A DNA stretch of 64,000 bases from Dyadobacter sp. (GTDB taxonomy: Bacteria > Bacteroidota > Bacteroidia > Cytophagales > Spirosomataceae). Made by a program: the position numbers and the translations under genes. Numbering within the stretch: position 1 is the first letter of the stretch; each line of letters opens with the position of its first letter. The stretch spans positions 186,001 through 250,000 of the forward strand of contig NZ_JAGIAS010000005.1 of NCBI RefSeq assembly GCF_017744695.1. Direction: 5' to 3'. Under the pieces are notes generated by a model, which worked only from the letters and a program-made list of their open reading frames with translations, made no database searches and had not been told where the DNA came from. Of this stretch, positions 51,729-61,102 are shown piece after piece.

Positions 51729-53684
51729 TTATTCAAAACGGGTATTCACGGTAAGGCCAGGCCAGGAGTCGGTACGGAATGCGCTGGCAGGGAAGCCGTC
51801 GGCATTGTACAGGTTGGCGTCTTCCGGAGCATCCGACCAGGCGTAGCGAACAGCGACCGGTTTGCTCACCTTCGGGCTGGAAACGATTACCTTGTTTCCC
51901 TGGATTTCCGCTTGGGCGTAATGGAAAACCTTGTCGTCGCCCGCAATCTCGAACCCTTTCAAATATCCGTAGCGATCCTTTATCGTAAGGCCGTTCTCTG
52001 CATTTTTAAATGAAACAATGGCTTTGCCACCGTCCACCTGCATTTGGTCATAAAGTGGAGAGGCGTAAGGGATGTCCTGGCCATAGTCGTTTTTTAACGC
52101 ATTGGTTGCGAGGCGATGGGCCACGTCCTGTTTGTTGGTTGGGTGAATGTCGGCAGGGTTACCCACGTCGGTGGTGACGGCCATGCCCGTTTCGGGCAGA
52201 CTTAATGTCATATTCTGGGCTTCGCGGAGCTCGGCCCAGTTGCTTCCCTTGTTGCTGTCTCGGTCGGTACCGAAGCTGGATAATTGCACCCAATAAAACG
52301 AGAACTCGTCATTCCACAGCTTACGCCAGTCGTTGATCATCAGCGGGAATGATTGGCGGTATTGGTAAGCGCGGCCCGCATTGCTTTCGCCCTGGTACCA
52401 AAGCGTGCCACGAATGGTGAAAGGAAGCAATGGCGCTATCATCGCATTGTAGATCGTAGTCCCGACATTGTTCATCAGGTGCGCGTACTCGTGCTTTTCC
52501 GAGAATGCGGGCATCAGGTACCAGTCTTTGGCAAGGCTGGTTTTGCGCCCTCCCTCTTCCACGTACAGGTCGTTGGCAGAGCCCATGAGTCCCGGACCAA
52601 ACCATGAGGCACTCACCATATTACCGGTTTTGAGGGTCAGGATGTTCTTACCTTCCTTCCAGGTACCGGCAGGGAGCTGAATTTTCCGTACACCTTTTGC
52701 AGTTCCTTCATGGACAGGTTTGCCATTGATATAAACCTCGACGGGCCCATCGTTTTCAGCCAGCGATAGAGTAGTTTGTTTTCCAACCCAATCAGATGGG
52801 ATCGATACCTCCTTGGCCATATAGCCCTTGCCGCGAAAGCCCATTAATCCTTTCCAATCCCATTGGCCTACACCGTCTGCGGTTTTTTGCCAGCTGGCGA
52901 AATCCACTTCCGGCGAAATGTATTTCTTTTCATCTTCCCAGGTCGGGTCGTAGGAGGCATTCTTGAAAAGCTGCTTTTTAAGCTTCTTATCCATGATCGC
53001 ATCAGCTTCTTCCCAGGTTTTAGGCAGATTCTGCGCATAGGAGCGCAATTCATCATTGCCCAGCATGGCTTCTTTGCTGATCCATCCTTCGATTTGCGAA
53101 CCTCCCCACGATGAATGCAGGAGGCCGATGGGGACATTCAATTTTTGGTAAAGCTCGCGGGCGAAAAAGAAACCCACGGCTGTGAAACCGCCCACAGTCT
53201 CGGCGCTGGCCACTTTCCATTCGCCGGCTTTCAAATCCTGCTCGGGTTGGAGTGTCACCACGTGGTCGACGCGGAAGTGGCGAATCTGCGGGAACTCGGC
53301 ATTTTTGCGTTCTTCCTCATAATTCTTGGCCGCGGAAACAGGCCATTCCATATTCGATTGCCCCGAGCAAAGCCAAACTTCACCGATCAGCACGTCGTTA
53401 GCCGTTGCATTGCCCGATTTGGCGGATGCCTGCAAGGAATGTGGCCCACCAGCTTCCAGTGGTTTAAAGCTGACTTTCCATTTCCCTGATGCATTCGCTT
53501 TCACCTCCATCGACTGTCCGGCCAAAGTCACTTTCACTTTTTCACCGGGCTTGGCCCAGCCCCACACGGGAATCGGCTTTTGGCGTTGGAGCACAACGTG
53601 GTCGGAAAACAGCCGAGCGAATTTGACTTGTGCAAACGAGGAGGTCGCGCAGGCGAGGAGCAGCAATATAAGTATGCGTTTCAT
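51729..53684 (-). CDS. Sialate O-acetylesterase-family protein
   Basis: A 651-residue secreted esterase. The signal peptide (ILILLLLACATSSFAQ) precedes a beta-sandwich domain, and the SGNH catalytic domain starts with EVWLCSGQSNMEWP, the GQSN motif holding the nucleophile. GLLHSSWGGSQIEGW, the split domain insertion (about 230-400) and the late WYQGESNAGRAYQYRQSF and DVGNPADIHPTNKQDVAHRL, which supplies the catalytic Asp/His, are all present. It removes O-acetyl groups from sialic acids or other acetylated glycans. It is probably transcribed first, with the quinoprotein gene 31 bp downstream. Confidence 0.92.
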   Translation of the reverse strand: MKRILILLLLACATSSFAQVKFARLFSDHVVLQRQKPIPVWGWAKPGEKVKVTLAGQSMEVKANASGKWKVSFKPLEAGGPHSLQASAKSGNATANDVLIGEVWLCSGQSNMEWPVSAAKNYEEERKNAEFPQIRHFRVDHVVTLQPEQDLKAGEWKVASAETVGGFTAVGFFFARELYQKLNVPIGLLHSSWGGSQIEGWISKEAMLGNDELRSYAQNLPKTWEEADAIMDKKLKKQLFKNASYDPTWEDEKKYISPEVDFASWQKTADGVGQWDWKGLMGFRGKGYMAKEVSIPSDWVGKQTTLSLAENDGPVEVYINGKPVHEGTAKGVRKIQLPAGTWKEGKNILTLKTGNMVSASWFGPGLMGSANDLYVEEGGRKTSLAKDWYLMPAFSEKHEYAHLMNNVGTTIYNAMIAPLLPFTIRGTLWYQGESNAGRAYQYRQSFPLMINDWRKLWNDEFSFYWVQLSSFGTDRDSNKGSNWAELREAQNMTLSLPETGMAVTTDVGNPADIHPTNKQDVAHRLATNALKNDYGQDIPYASPLYDQMQVDGGKAIVSFKNAENGLTIKDRYGYLKGFEIAGDDKVFHYAQAEIQGNKVIVSSPKVSKPVAVRYAWSDAPEDANLYNADGFPASAFRTDSWPGLTVNTRFE

Positions 53685-53781
53685 GAAAGCAGAAAATGTT
53701 TATGGATACCTATAAATGCCGGAAACCGTGATATTCTACTGGAATAGCGTCCAGGAACGTCCTCATTAGTGAATTTGGCGT

Positions 53782-53789
53782 TACTTTTG
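53782..53789 (+). promoter_or_regulatory. Promoter -7 element of the glycosyltransferase gene
   Basis: TACTTTTG is an exact TAnnTTTG, 20 bp before the ATG at 53810. The -33 region has no clear TTG. Confidence 0.45.
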
Positions 53790-53809
53790 GCATAGGTTAA
53801 ACAGGACTG

Positions 53810-54727
53810 ATGATCTCAATTATTATTTGCTCGGCCAGCGAGGCAGATCTGGCCAAGGTCTCGGAAAACATCCGGAAAACGGTTGGCGTGGCGCACGAAA
53901 TTATCGCCATCGATAACCGGAAAGCCAGCCGGGGAATTTGTGCAGTTTATAATGAAGGTGCAAAGCGTGCCCGGTTCGATATCCTGTGTTTTATGCACGA
54001 GGATATTGAAATGCAGACTCTTGGGTGGGGGGAGAAGCTGGCGGAGTTATTTGATAAGCACCCCAGGCTGGGTTTACTGGGTGTTGCTGGTGGGGGATAT
54101 AAATCGCTCGTCCCTTCTGGCTGGTACAATGCCGATCTCGAATTAAATGGAGAGTTTTATTGCTGCCTGATCCAGGGGTTTAAGCATTCGGGTATCGAAG
54201 AATACCTGGATTACCGCAACCCGAGAAAAGAGCAATTGTCCAAAGTCGCGGCTATCGATGGATGTTGGATGTGTACAAAAAAGAAGATTGCTTTGAAATA
54301 TATATTCGATGAAACCATGTTGAAGGGGTTTCACGGTTATGACATCGATTTTTCAATGGCGGTCGGGCAGCAGTACGATGTGGCTGTTAACTATGAAATC
54401 TTGTTGAAACACTTTTCGGAAGGCTCATTTTCAGGTGAATGGGAAAATGAAACGTTAAAAATCCATGAGAAATGGAGCGCCCGATTACCGGTTAATACGG
54501 ATGGTTTGCCTGAAAAATCCTTGCTGCGATACGAACGAAGAGCATTTAAAGCGTATCACCACAAACAGATCGATCAGGGAAGTTCCTATCAACGATTAAT
54601 AAGTATCATTTGGAACAGCCGGAAATCCTGGATTTTCGGCGGCTGGAAATGGTACAAGCTATATGTCGATCTCTGGCGTGTATGGAAAAATCGAAAGAAA
54701 GAAGGGGGGCGTCAGTCTAGATCGTAA
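53810..54727 (+). CDS. Glycosyltransferase (GT2-like, StrF-type)
   Basis: A 305-residue cytoplasmic glycosyltransferase. The N-terminus ISIIICSASEADLAKVSENI and EIIAIDNRKASRGICAVYNE are the nucleotide-sugar binding strands. CFMHEDIEMQT holds the acidic motif that replaces DxD in the StrF-like/GT2 subfamily. AAIDGCWMCTKKK and FHGYDIDFSMAV contain the ED/D acceptor-site residues. The C-terminal 60 residues are basic and aromatic, a membrane-interface helix. It probably adds a sugar during surface glycan assembly. Its last 16 bp overlap the convergent DUF5672 gene. Confidence 0.87.
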   Translation: MISIIICSASEADLAKVSENIRKTVGVAHEIIAIDNRKASRGICAVYNEGAKRARFDILCFMHEDIEMQTLGWGEKLAELFDKHPRLGLLGVAGGGYKSLVPSGWYNADLELNGEFYCCLIQGFKHSGIEEYLDYRNPRKEQLSKVAAIDGCWMCTKKKIALKYIFDETMLKGFHGYDIDFSMAVGQQYDVAVNYEILLKHFSEGSFSGEWENETLKIHEKWSARLPVNTDGLPEKSLLRYERRAFKAYHHKQIDQGSSYQRLISIIWNSRKSWIFGGWKWYKLYVDLWRVWKNRKKEGGRQSRS

Positions 54728-55524
54728 CCGAACGCCTCGATATGCGGGCGCCAGAAATCCAGGTTGTGGTCCCACGAGTGGCAGCCGAATGGCAGTTTGC
54801 CTTTGTTGAACCGTACTCCCCGCTCGGGATTATTCTCAATGGAAAAGTGATAGGCCTTTTTGTACCCCGGGATTTTTAGTCGCTTGAATTTACGGTTGGT
54901 TTCAATGCTCCAAAATACATCTTCATGGAACTGGTGTTCGTCCCGCTGGTGGTACTCTTCAATCTTGTCTCGCATTTCGCCTGCAATGCGGTGAAATTTG
55001 GCAACCCTCCGCAATGAGAAGCCGCCATTACCCACCTGGTTATCGAACTGTCGGGGGTGTGGTAAGTTGCCTTCCATAATGTTATGCCACTGATGGTAGC
55101 GGGTGATGGTTTTGGTTTTGAATGCCTTTACAAAATCAGGCTCTTCCAACCGTTTGGGCCACGGAGCGCCGATATAATCATAGCCACTTTTGCACCAGGC
55201 GAGCAGTTCGTCTCGGAAAACGAAGGCGTCCAGCTGGTAGATCAATATAAATTCGAATTCCAGAAATTGTTGGTAAAACTGCTGGCTGAGCATCAGGTGG
55301 TTATAGCCCTGAATGCCAGAGAAATAGGTGGGGTCAAAACCGACGGTGCGGTCGAAAATATGATCGTCTTTTAGTTCGCTCAGGTCGAGGTTATCCGGTT
55401 TGACAGCGATAATGGGGTATCTGCCAAGCAGTTTGGCGCATTGCTGCGCCGAAATATGTTCATACGGGGTCAGCGCAGTCTTGTATACAGGGACTACCAC
55501 TGCCACGTTACCGGGGCGGACCAT
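54712..55524 (-). CDS. DUF5672-family protein (putative glycosyltransferase)
   Basis: A 270-residue protein of the DUF5672 family, which is often found in glycan gene clusters and is thought to be glycosyltransferase-like. Diagnostic parts are NVAVVVPVYKTALTPYEHIS, FILIYQLDAFVFRDEL (a D-x-D-like site), YDYIGAPWP, NGGFSLRRV and the His-rich HEDVFWSI region. The protein has no leader. It overlaps the convergent GT2-like gene by 16 bp and is followed downstream of its own promoter region by a GT9-like gene in the same orientation. The sugar and acceptor are unknown. Confidence 0.85.
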   Translation of the reverse strand: MVRPGNVAVVVPVYKTALTPYEHISAQQCAKLLGRYPIIAVKPDNLDLSELKDDHIFDRTVGFDPTYFSGIQGYNHLMLSQQFYQQFLEFEFILIYQLDAFVFRDELLAWCKSGYDYIGAPWPKRLEEPDFVKAFKTKTITRYHQWHNIMEGNLPHPRQFDNQVGNGGFSLRRVAKFHRIAGEMRDKIEEYHQRDEHQFHEDVFWSIETNRKFKRLKIPGYKKAYHFSIENNPERGVRFNKGKLPFGCHSWDHNLDFWRPHIEAFGYDLD

Positions 55525-55591
55525 AAATAATAGAGCGAACGTTGAAATATCCAGGCGAGTCCGTTGGGGATATCGCCTGTTTATTGAGTAA

Positions 55592-56542
55592 TTATTTTTT
55601 TCTGCTGTTGAGTGTACTTACAAGCGATTCCAGGTGTTCCTGAAAGAAAAAGTCAAAACCGTCGTTTCCTTCTGGTACGACATTGATCACTTCAAAAGAG
55701 GTTTCCAGAATGCGCGGCACTTTCAAGCCTTCGGCAATCGAGTATGGAAACGATTGATTTCCCATGAAAAACTTGGCACCTGCAATAATGCGGGCCATTT
55801 GCATGAAGTCTTCCACCTGTACCCAGCGGATGTGAGGAATGGTTTTTCGGATATCATTGTACTCCGACTCCACGCCAATGAATGCAATATCGGAATATTG
55901 ATTCATGAACTTGTAGTTGATAGTATAATTCCGGTAGCGCTCGCTGCGGGCCATTACGATGGTATTCGCGAAGGTGGTATCTGGTTCTACGGTCAGCCAA
56001 GGCTTCCACAAAGTTGGGTTTACTCCTGTAAGGTAGCTGCACCATCTGGCTATGTTCCCTTTATCCAGCGGAATACCACCGGCACGGAAATAATCCAGGT
56101 CGATATCGATTGTCTGGTCGGAATGAATGCCGACGAAGTCGATATAGGACTGTGGGCGAAGCAATTCTATCAGCATATCCGCCATTTTCTGGTTAAGCAT
56201 CACATTACCCAGCGGGTGAGAATTGTAACCCGAAAGTATAAGAGGTTGTCCTAGCCGGAGGTAAAGTTCAATGCGGGCGTTGGTAAACCGGCGAATCGCT
56301 TCGATGGTTGGCAATGCATAAATAATATCACCTGCATTTCCGCTGTGACTCAGGCGGATCTTTCCGTTCTCCTCCGCGTATTTTTTGATTTTGGCCGGGC
56401 TGGTGAGTTTTTCAGCTTCGGTGATGAAGTTGGCAAATTGAAGCTGTTTCTGGTTTTTTAGCTCCCATTTGTATTGTTTATACAGTGTCCTGTCGGTGTG
56501 TTTTAGCCAAAGCCTCGAAACGAGATTTCTCTTTTTAAACAT
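55592..56542 (-). CDS. GT9-like (heptosyltransferase-fold) glycosyltransferase
   Basis: A 316-residue protein. After a basic helical N-terminus the GT-B fold begins IRLSHSGNAGDIIYALPTIE, the typical G-x-G-D-x-x-x-x-L-P of GT9 enzymes that bind the acceptor. The C-terminal half has TIVMARSERYRN (a donor-side strand) and FFMGNQSFPYSIAEGLKVPR, the usual position of the nucleotide-binding loop. It probably transfers a sugar to a lipid-linked or lipopolysaccharide acceptor. It starts 17 bp after the ABC exporter gene and is likely co-transcribed with it. Confidence 0.83.
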   Translation of the reverse strand: MFKKRNLVSRLWLKHTDRTLYKQYKWELKNQKQLQFANFITEAEKLTSPAKIKKYAEENGKIRLSHSGNAGDIIYALPTIEAIRRFTNARIELYLRLGQPLILSGYNSHPLGNVMLNQKMADMLIELLRPQSYIDFVGIHSDQTIDIDLDYFRAGGIPLDKGNIARWCSYLTGVNPTLWKPWLTVEPDTTFANTIVMARSERYRNYTINYKFMNQYSDIAFIGVESEYNDIRKTIPHIRWVQVEDFMQMARIIAGAKFFMGNQSFPYSIAEGLKVPRILETSFEVINVVPEGNDGFDFFFQEHLESLVSTLNSRKK

Positions 56543-56559
56543 AATTCAAATTTGTTAAA

Positions 56560-58386
56560 CTACTCATTAAACGTCTGCATGTCGATCAGCCGCTTATATA
56601 ATCCGTCGCGCGCGATAAGCTCTGTATGATTCCCCTGTTCGATAATCCTGCCCTCTTCCAGTACCAGGATCGTGTCCGCATTCTGGATCGTGCTGAGGCG
56701 GTGCGCGATCACGAGCGATGTCCTGTTTTTCATCAGGTTGTTCAATGCTTCCTGCACCAGTTTTTCGGATTCGGTGTCCAGCGCTGAGGTCGCCTCGTCG
56801 AGGAGCATGATCGGCGGATTTTTCAGGACAGCCCGGGCAATGCAGATACGCTGTTTCTGTCCGCCTGAAAGCTTCATACCACGGTCACCGATGTTGCTGT
56901 AATAGCCGTCTTCGGTTTCCATAATAAACTCATGCGCATTGGCGATGCGTGCCGCAGCTTCCACTTGTTCTATCGTCGCATCGGGACTCCCGAATGCGAT
57001 ATTATGGAAAATAGTGTCGTTGAAAAGCATCGACTCCTGGTTCACCAGCCCGAACATCGACCACAATGACTCCTGCCTGATCTGCCGCACATCGACGCCG
57101 TCGATCAGCACTTGTCCTTCGTCGGTATCGATAAACCGCGGCAGCAAGTCCATCAGCGTGGACTTTCCTCCGCCGGACGGTCCCACCAGCGCAACCGTTT
57201 TTCCTTTCGGGATCGTCACATTGATGGATTTAAGGACAGGCCGGGAAGGATAAGAAAACGACACATTTTCGAGGCGGATAGATTCCTTGAAATCCCTCAT
57301 ATCCATCGCATTCGGTGCATCTTCGATCTCGGGTTTCTCGTCGATCAGTTCGAGTACCCGTTCACCGGCGGCGATACCTGCATGAATGGTGCTGAACGAG
57401 TCGGTCAGCGCCTTGGCCGGCCGCATTACCTGGGAGAAAATACCGATGTAGGCTACAAATTTGGCCACCGTCAGCTCGGTGCCCGACGGGTTGTTCAGGA
57501 TTAGCGAGCCGCCGTACAAAACGATGATCGCTACCATGGTAACCCCCAGGAATTCCGAAACCGGAGAGCCCAGCTGCTGCCGTTTGGCCATTTTGCGGCC
57601 CAGGTCGGAATAGCGGATATTCTCTTTATGGAATTTCTCCTTAATGTCTTCGGTCGCATTAAAAGCTTTGATAATCTTGATACCGGTCAGCGCTTCGTCG
57701 AGGTAGCTGATCATCAGACCGAAATAATGCTGGGCAAGAGTAGCCTGCTCTTTCAGCCTTTTTACAATTTTTGAAATAAGGAATGCGGAAACCGGGATGA
57801 CCAGAATGGCGAAGAATGTGAGCCGGGCCGAAGTGGCGAAAAGCATGAACACGTATGCGATCAGTTGCAACGGTTCTTTGAATACCACCTGCAAAGTGCT
57901 TGTGACAGAGAACTGTACGACTTGCACGTCCGACGCGATCTTTGAAATAATATCTCCTTTGCGCTGGTTACTGAAATAGCCAACATGCAGGTTCATTACG
58001 CTGTCGAAAACCTTTTTACGAAGGTTCAGCAGGGTATGGATCCGGAGATTCTCCATGATCCGTTGAGAGAGGTATTTGAAGATATTCGAAAGAAGGACCG
58101 AAATCACGATTACCGCACACACGACCTGTAATGCGCCAAGCGGTCCGAAAGCGATGTTGGCCTGCTGCGCATAGTAATTGAGCATTCCGGTAGGGTCGAG
58201 CCAGCCTTCCGTTGGCCGGGGAATAACGGTGGTACCCTGATTACTGAACAACGTACTGAGGAGCGGCGCCAGAAGGGCCAGGTTCAATGTATTAAATACA
58301 ACCCCCAGTATGATGCAAACAAGGTAAGGGATGGCAAATTTGGCAATCGGTTGAGCAAAAGATAATAATCTGAGGTACGTTTTCAT
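56560..58386 (-). CDS. MsbA-like ABC exporter (permease-ATPase fusion)
   Basis: A 608-residue half-transporter. Six membrane helices are spread over residues about 20-320 (the first near FAIPYLVCIILGVVFNTL), followed by an ABC ATPase with Walker A GPSGGGKST, Q-loop (LVNQESMLF), signature LSGGQKQRI, Walker B IMLLDEATSALD and the switch His in IAHRLST. All catalytic elements are intact. MsbA-type exporters flip lipid-linked glycans or lipid A across the inner membrane. The glycosyltransferase genes next to it (GT9-like, DUF5672, GT2-like) support a role in surface glycan export. It is the first gene of a minus-strand unit. Confidence 0.93.
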   Translation of the reverse strand: MKTYLRLLSFAQPIAKFAIPYLVCIILGVVFNTLNLALLAPLLSTLFSNQGTTVIPRPTEGWLDPTGMLNYYAQQANIAFGPLGALQVVCAVIVISVLLSNIFKYLSQRIMENLRIHTLLNLRKKVFDSVMNLHVGYFSNQRKGDIISKIASDVQVVQFSVTSTLQVVFKEPLQLIAYVFMLFATSARLTFFAILVIPVSAFLISKIVKRLKEQATLAQHYFGLMISYLDEALTGIKIIKAFNATEDIKEKFHKENIRYSDLGRKMAKRQQLGSPVSEFLGVTMVAIIVLYGGSLILNNPSGTELTVAKFVAYIGIFSQVMRPAKALTDSFSTIHAGIAAGERVLELIDEKPEIEDAPNAMDMRDFKESIRLENVSFSYPSRPVLKSINVTIPKGKTVALVGPSGGGKSTLMDLLPRFIDTDEGQVLIDGVDVRQIRQESLWSMFGLVNQESMLFNDTIFHNIAFGSPDATIEQVEAAARIANAHEFIMETEDGYYSNIGDRGMKLSGGQKQRICIARAVLKNPPIMLLDEATSALDTESEKLVQEALNNLMKNRTSLVIAHRLSTIQNADTILVLEEGRIIEQGNHTELIARDGLYKRLIDMQTFNE

Positions 58387-58639
58387 TCTTGGATATATGG
58401 CATACTCGCCGTACGCCGGAAGTAAAAAAAACCGAAACCGGGTTTTTCGGATTAACGCGCAAATTAACGCTTATCTGGCGAAACAACTGTCCGTGACTTC
58501 AATTAATTCCCGGCGGGCCGCTGGTTAGTACGATGCCGCCGTTACCGGAAAGGTTGGAAGCCGCAGGAAAAATGCGGACAATGGACGCCGAACCCAACTT
58601 TTTAAAACAAGTCGTTGTTCAAAAGTAAACCGCCAGACA

Positions 58640-59824
58640 ATGATTACGAATTCCGATATATTTTCGATTGAAACAGGTGACTCCGTGCCTGTAACCACCT
58701 ATAAGGCAGCCCGGTCGGTAGCCGGGCTTGTTGCGAGCCATTTCGAGCGGCACCACGAGGCGGTATCCAAGTATTACGAACAGGAACTCGCGCCCCGCCC
58801 CGATGCCCGCATTATCGAAACGATTATCGATACGACGTTCTGGGCGAGTTTGCGCCGGGAGGAAGGACGTTCGCCGAAAGTGTCCATCGCCTACCTGCCG
58901 CCGGAAGCCGCCGAACACCCGCTGGTTTTTGCTGAAAAACTCGCGCTCACGGCCAACGTGCTCACCAAGCTCGCGCCCGCGGTGGAACGCTCGGGCATAC
59001 ACCTGGGCGTGTGGCTCGAAGATGGTGAGCTGCGCATTTGGGGTACAACCCGTGTGATACCCGGGTTATGCTTCGTGCTGGAAGTGATTGAGCCGGGCAT
59101 GCTGGTGGTGAAACACCGCAGGGTGGAGGGCTTCGGTAAATTCGTGAATGTAGCGGTATTGAAAGGGGACCAGGTGAAGATTGTCAACGAGGAGAGCCGT
59201 AAAGTGAAAGATTGCCCGTCGCTGATTAACTCGCTGATGGGTTTTTCGTCGACGACATTATGGAGCGATTATCCGAACCTGCTTGTGCAACTGGCCGCCT
59301 CGATGCGCAGCCATGAGCGGGGCGGTATATTGCTGGTGGTTCCCAAAGGCAACGAACGCTGGCGCGAATCGATCATCCACCCGATTACCTACGACGTGCA
59401 GCCGCCATTCTCGGAGCTGGCCGACCTGCATCGCAAATACGTAGAGGATCCTAATCCCATTACCTGGCAGAACCAGTTCAGTTCTGCGGTACATAACATG
59501 GCCGGGCTGACGGCCGTAGACGGCGCGACGATCATCAACGACCGTTACGAATTGCTCGCATTCGGGGCAAAAATCGGCCGGGCGCAGGATGCAAAGCCGG
59601 TGGAGGAAATCCTGATTACCGAGCCGATAATAGGTAATACGGCTATGGTGGTGCATCCGGTACAGAATGGAGGCACCAGGCACTTGTCGGCGGCGCAGTT
59701 TGTGTACGACCAGCGCGACTCCATTGCATTGGTAGCTTCTCAGGATGGCCGCTTTACGATATTCTCCTGGTCGAAATGCGAGAATATGGTGCAGGCACAC
59801 CGGGTAGATGCGTTGCTGCTATGA
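58640..59824 (+). CDS. DisA/DAC-like nucleotide-sensor protein (DACNV type)
   Basis: A 394-residue soluble protein. Residues about 270-394 match the diadenylate cyclase (DisA_N/DAC) fold: NMAGLTAVDGATIINDRYEL carries the DGA motif (D294-G295-A296), AFGAKIG follows, and NGGTRHLSAAQFVYDQRDSI contains the second motif as R347-H348-L349, where active DACs have R-H-R. Nucleotide-binding residues are thus mostly but not fully kept. DAC-like domains of the DACNV/DACNG/DACNH/DACNK groups are predicted to be sensors of nucleotide signals in conflict systems. The N-terminal ~260 residues (LPPEAAEHPLVFAEKLALTAN, LGVWLEDGELRIWGTTRVIP) are not a fold I can name. It stands alone, overlapping the convergent dinB by 6 bp. 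Whether it still makes c-di-AMP is unknown. Confidence 0.85.
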   Translation: MITNSDIFSIETGDSVPVTTYKAARSVAGLVASHFERHHEAVSKYYEQELAPRPDARIIETIIDTTFWASLRREEGRSPKVSIAYLPPEAAEHPLVFAEKLALTANVLTKLAPAVERSGIHLGVWLEDGELRIWGTTRVIPGLCFVLEVIEPGMLVVKHRRVEGFGKFVNVAVLKGDQVKIVNEESRKVKDCPSLINSLMGFSSTTLWSDYPNLLVQLAASMRSHERGGILLVVPKGNERWRESIIHPITYDVQPPFSELADLHRKYVEDPNPITWQNQFSSAVHNMAGLTAVDGATIINDRYELLAFGAKIGRAQDAKPVEEILITEPIIGNTAMVVHPVQNGGTRHLSAAQFVYDQRDSIALVASQDGRFTIFSWSKCENMVQAHRVDALLL

Positions 59825-60937
59825 TCCGAACGGAAAGAGTTCGAGTTGCTCCGGGTCTTTGTACCTGCGCGATTTGACCTCAGGCTCATGAAAATTGGAT
59901 AGCGAAATGCCGAGCAGCCGTACGGCTTTTTCTTCCAGGTCGAGCTTTTCGAGTAGCTGTTTGGCGGTGTCGGTAATGGTATCCAGGTCGCCGACGGGAT
60001 GGGCGAAGGAGTGGTTGCGGGTGATCTGGGTGAAATCACTGAACTTGACTTTCAATGTCACCGTACGACCCTTCAACTGGTTCTTTTCAAGCCGGTTGGC
60101 GACGGTGACACCGATGCGGTCGAGTTCCTTGTTCATTTCATCCAGCGTCGTGAGGTCGTAGGTAAAGGTATCTTCGGCGCCGAGCGACTTGGTTTCGCGG
60201 TGCGTTTGTACCTCACGGTCATCGATCCCACGCACGATTTTGTAAAAGAAATGCCCTGTTTTTCCAAAATGGCCGACCAGCTCATCCTCAGACAGCTTTT
60301 TAAGATCCGAGCCGGTAAAGAGCTGCATTCCCTTCATTTTGTCGGCAGTAACTTTTCCAACGCCGTGAAACTTCTCCACCGGCAGCTGGTCCATAAAGCT
60401 TTCAATTTTAGATGGCCCAATGAATTTTAAGCCGTCGGGCTTATTGATATCGGAGGCGATTTTGGCTACAAATTTATTCACCGACACACCTGCCGAGGCG
60501 GTGAGATTCAGTTCTTCTTTAATGGATTTCTTGATCTGTTTTGCGATTTCCAGGGCCGAGCCGATGCCCATTTTGTCCTCGGTCACGTCCAGATAGGCCT
60601 CGTCCAGTGAAAGCGGCTCGATCAGGTCGGTGTAGCGGGAGAAAATCTCGCGGATACTTCTCGAAACGGATTTATATACCTCAAATCTCGGGTGCACGAA
60701 AATGATCTGCGGACAGAGCTGGATGGCCTGCCGCGACGGCATCGCCGACCGTACCCCGAACTTGCGGGCTTCGTAACTTGCCGTCGCCACCACGCCCCGG
60801 CCGGTGGGAGAGCCACCTACCGCCAGCGGCTTGCCACGGTATTCAGGAAAATCGCGCTGCTCCACCGACGCGTAGAATGCATCCATATCGATATGGATAA
60901 TCTTGCGGACGGGCTTGGCATCGGGCGTTTCCTGCAT
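59819..60937 (-). CDS. dinB: DNA polymerase IV (Y-family)
   Basis: A 372-residue Y-family translesion DNA polymerase. The catalytic acids are in HIDMDAFYASVEQ (first D) and LSLDEAYLDV (D-E pair). The steric and fingers region RGVVATASYEARKFGVRS and the thumb's helix-hairpin-helix (FHGVGKVTADKMKG) are typical, and the little-finger domain includes RTVTLKVKFSDF. The C-terminus ends DPEQLELFPFGS, a good sliding-clamp-binding QLxLF motif. The ATG at 60937 is used; a TTG 12 bp upstream is unnecessary. The gene has an AT-rich promoter region upstream and overlaps the DAC-like gene's end by 6 bp. Confidence 0.95.
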   Translation of the reverse strand: MQETPDAKPVRKIIHIDMDAFYASVEQRDFPEYRGKPLAVGGSPTGRGVVATASYEARKFGVRSAMPSRQAIQLCPQIIFVHPRFEVYKSVSRSIREIFSRYTDLIEPLSLDEAYLDVTEDKMGIGSALEIAKQIKKSIKEELNLTASAGVSVNKFVAKIASDINKPDGLKFIGPSKIESFMDQLPVEKFHGVGKVTADKMKGMQLFTGSDLKKLSEDELVGHFGKTGHFFYKIVRGIDDREVQTHRETKSLGAEDTFTYDLTTLDEMNKELDRIGVTVANRLEKNQLKGRTVTLKVKFSDFTQITRNHSFAHPVGDLDTITDTAKQLLEKLDLEEKAVRLLGISLSNFHEPEVKSRRYKDPEQLELFPFGS

Positions 60938-61102
60938 GGGAAATGGCAATTTTTCAGGTTATAGGTGTATCCTCCAATTAAAAACAAATTAAATAATATT
61001 GTATTCGCATCAGGAGGCACTTTTTTTTCGTAGTAGGTGATAAATCCGCAGTCAGTCTGTAACTAGCGGGCCGATTCATTACTCAGTTCCCCAGGAAATT
61101 CG

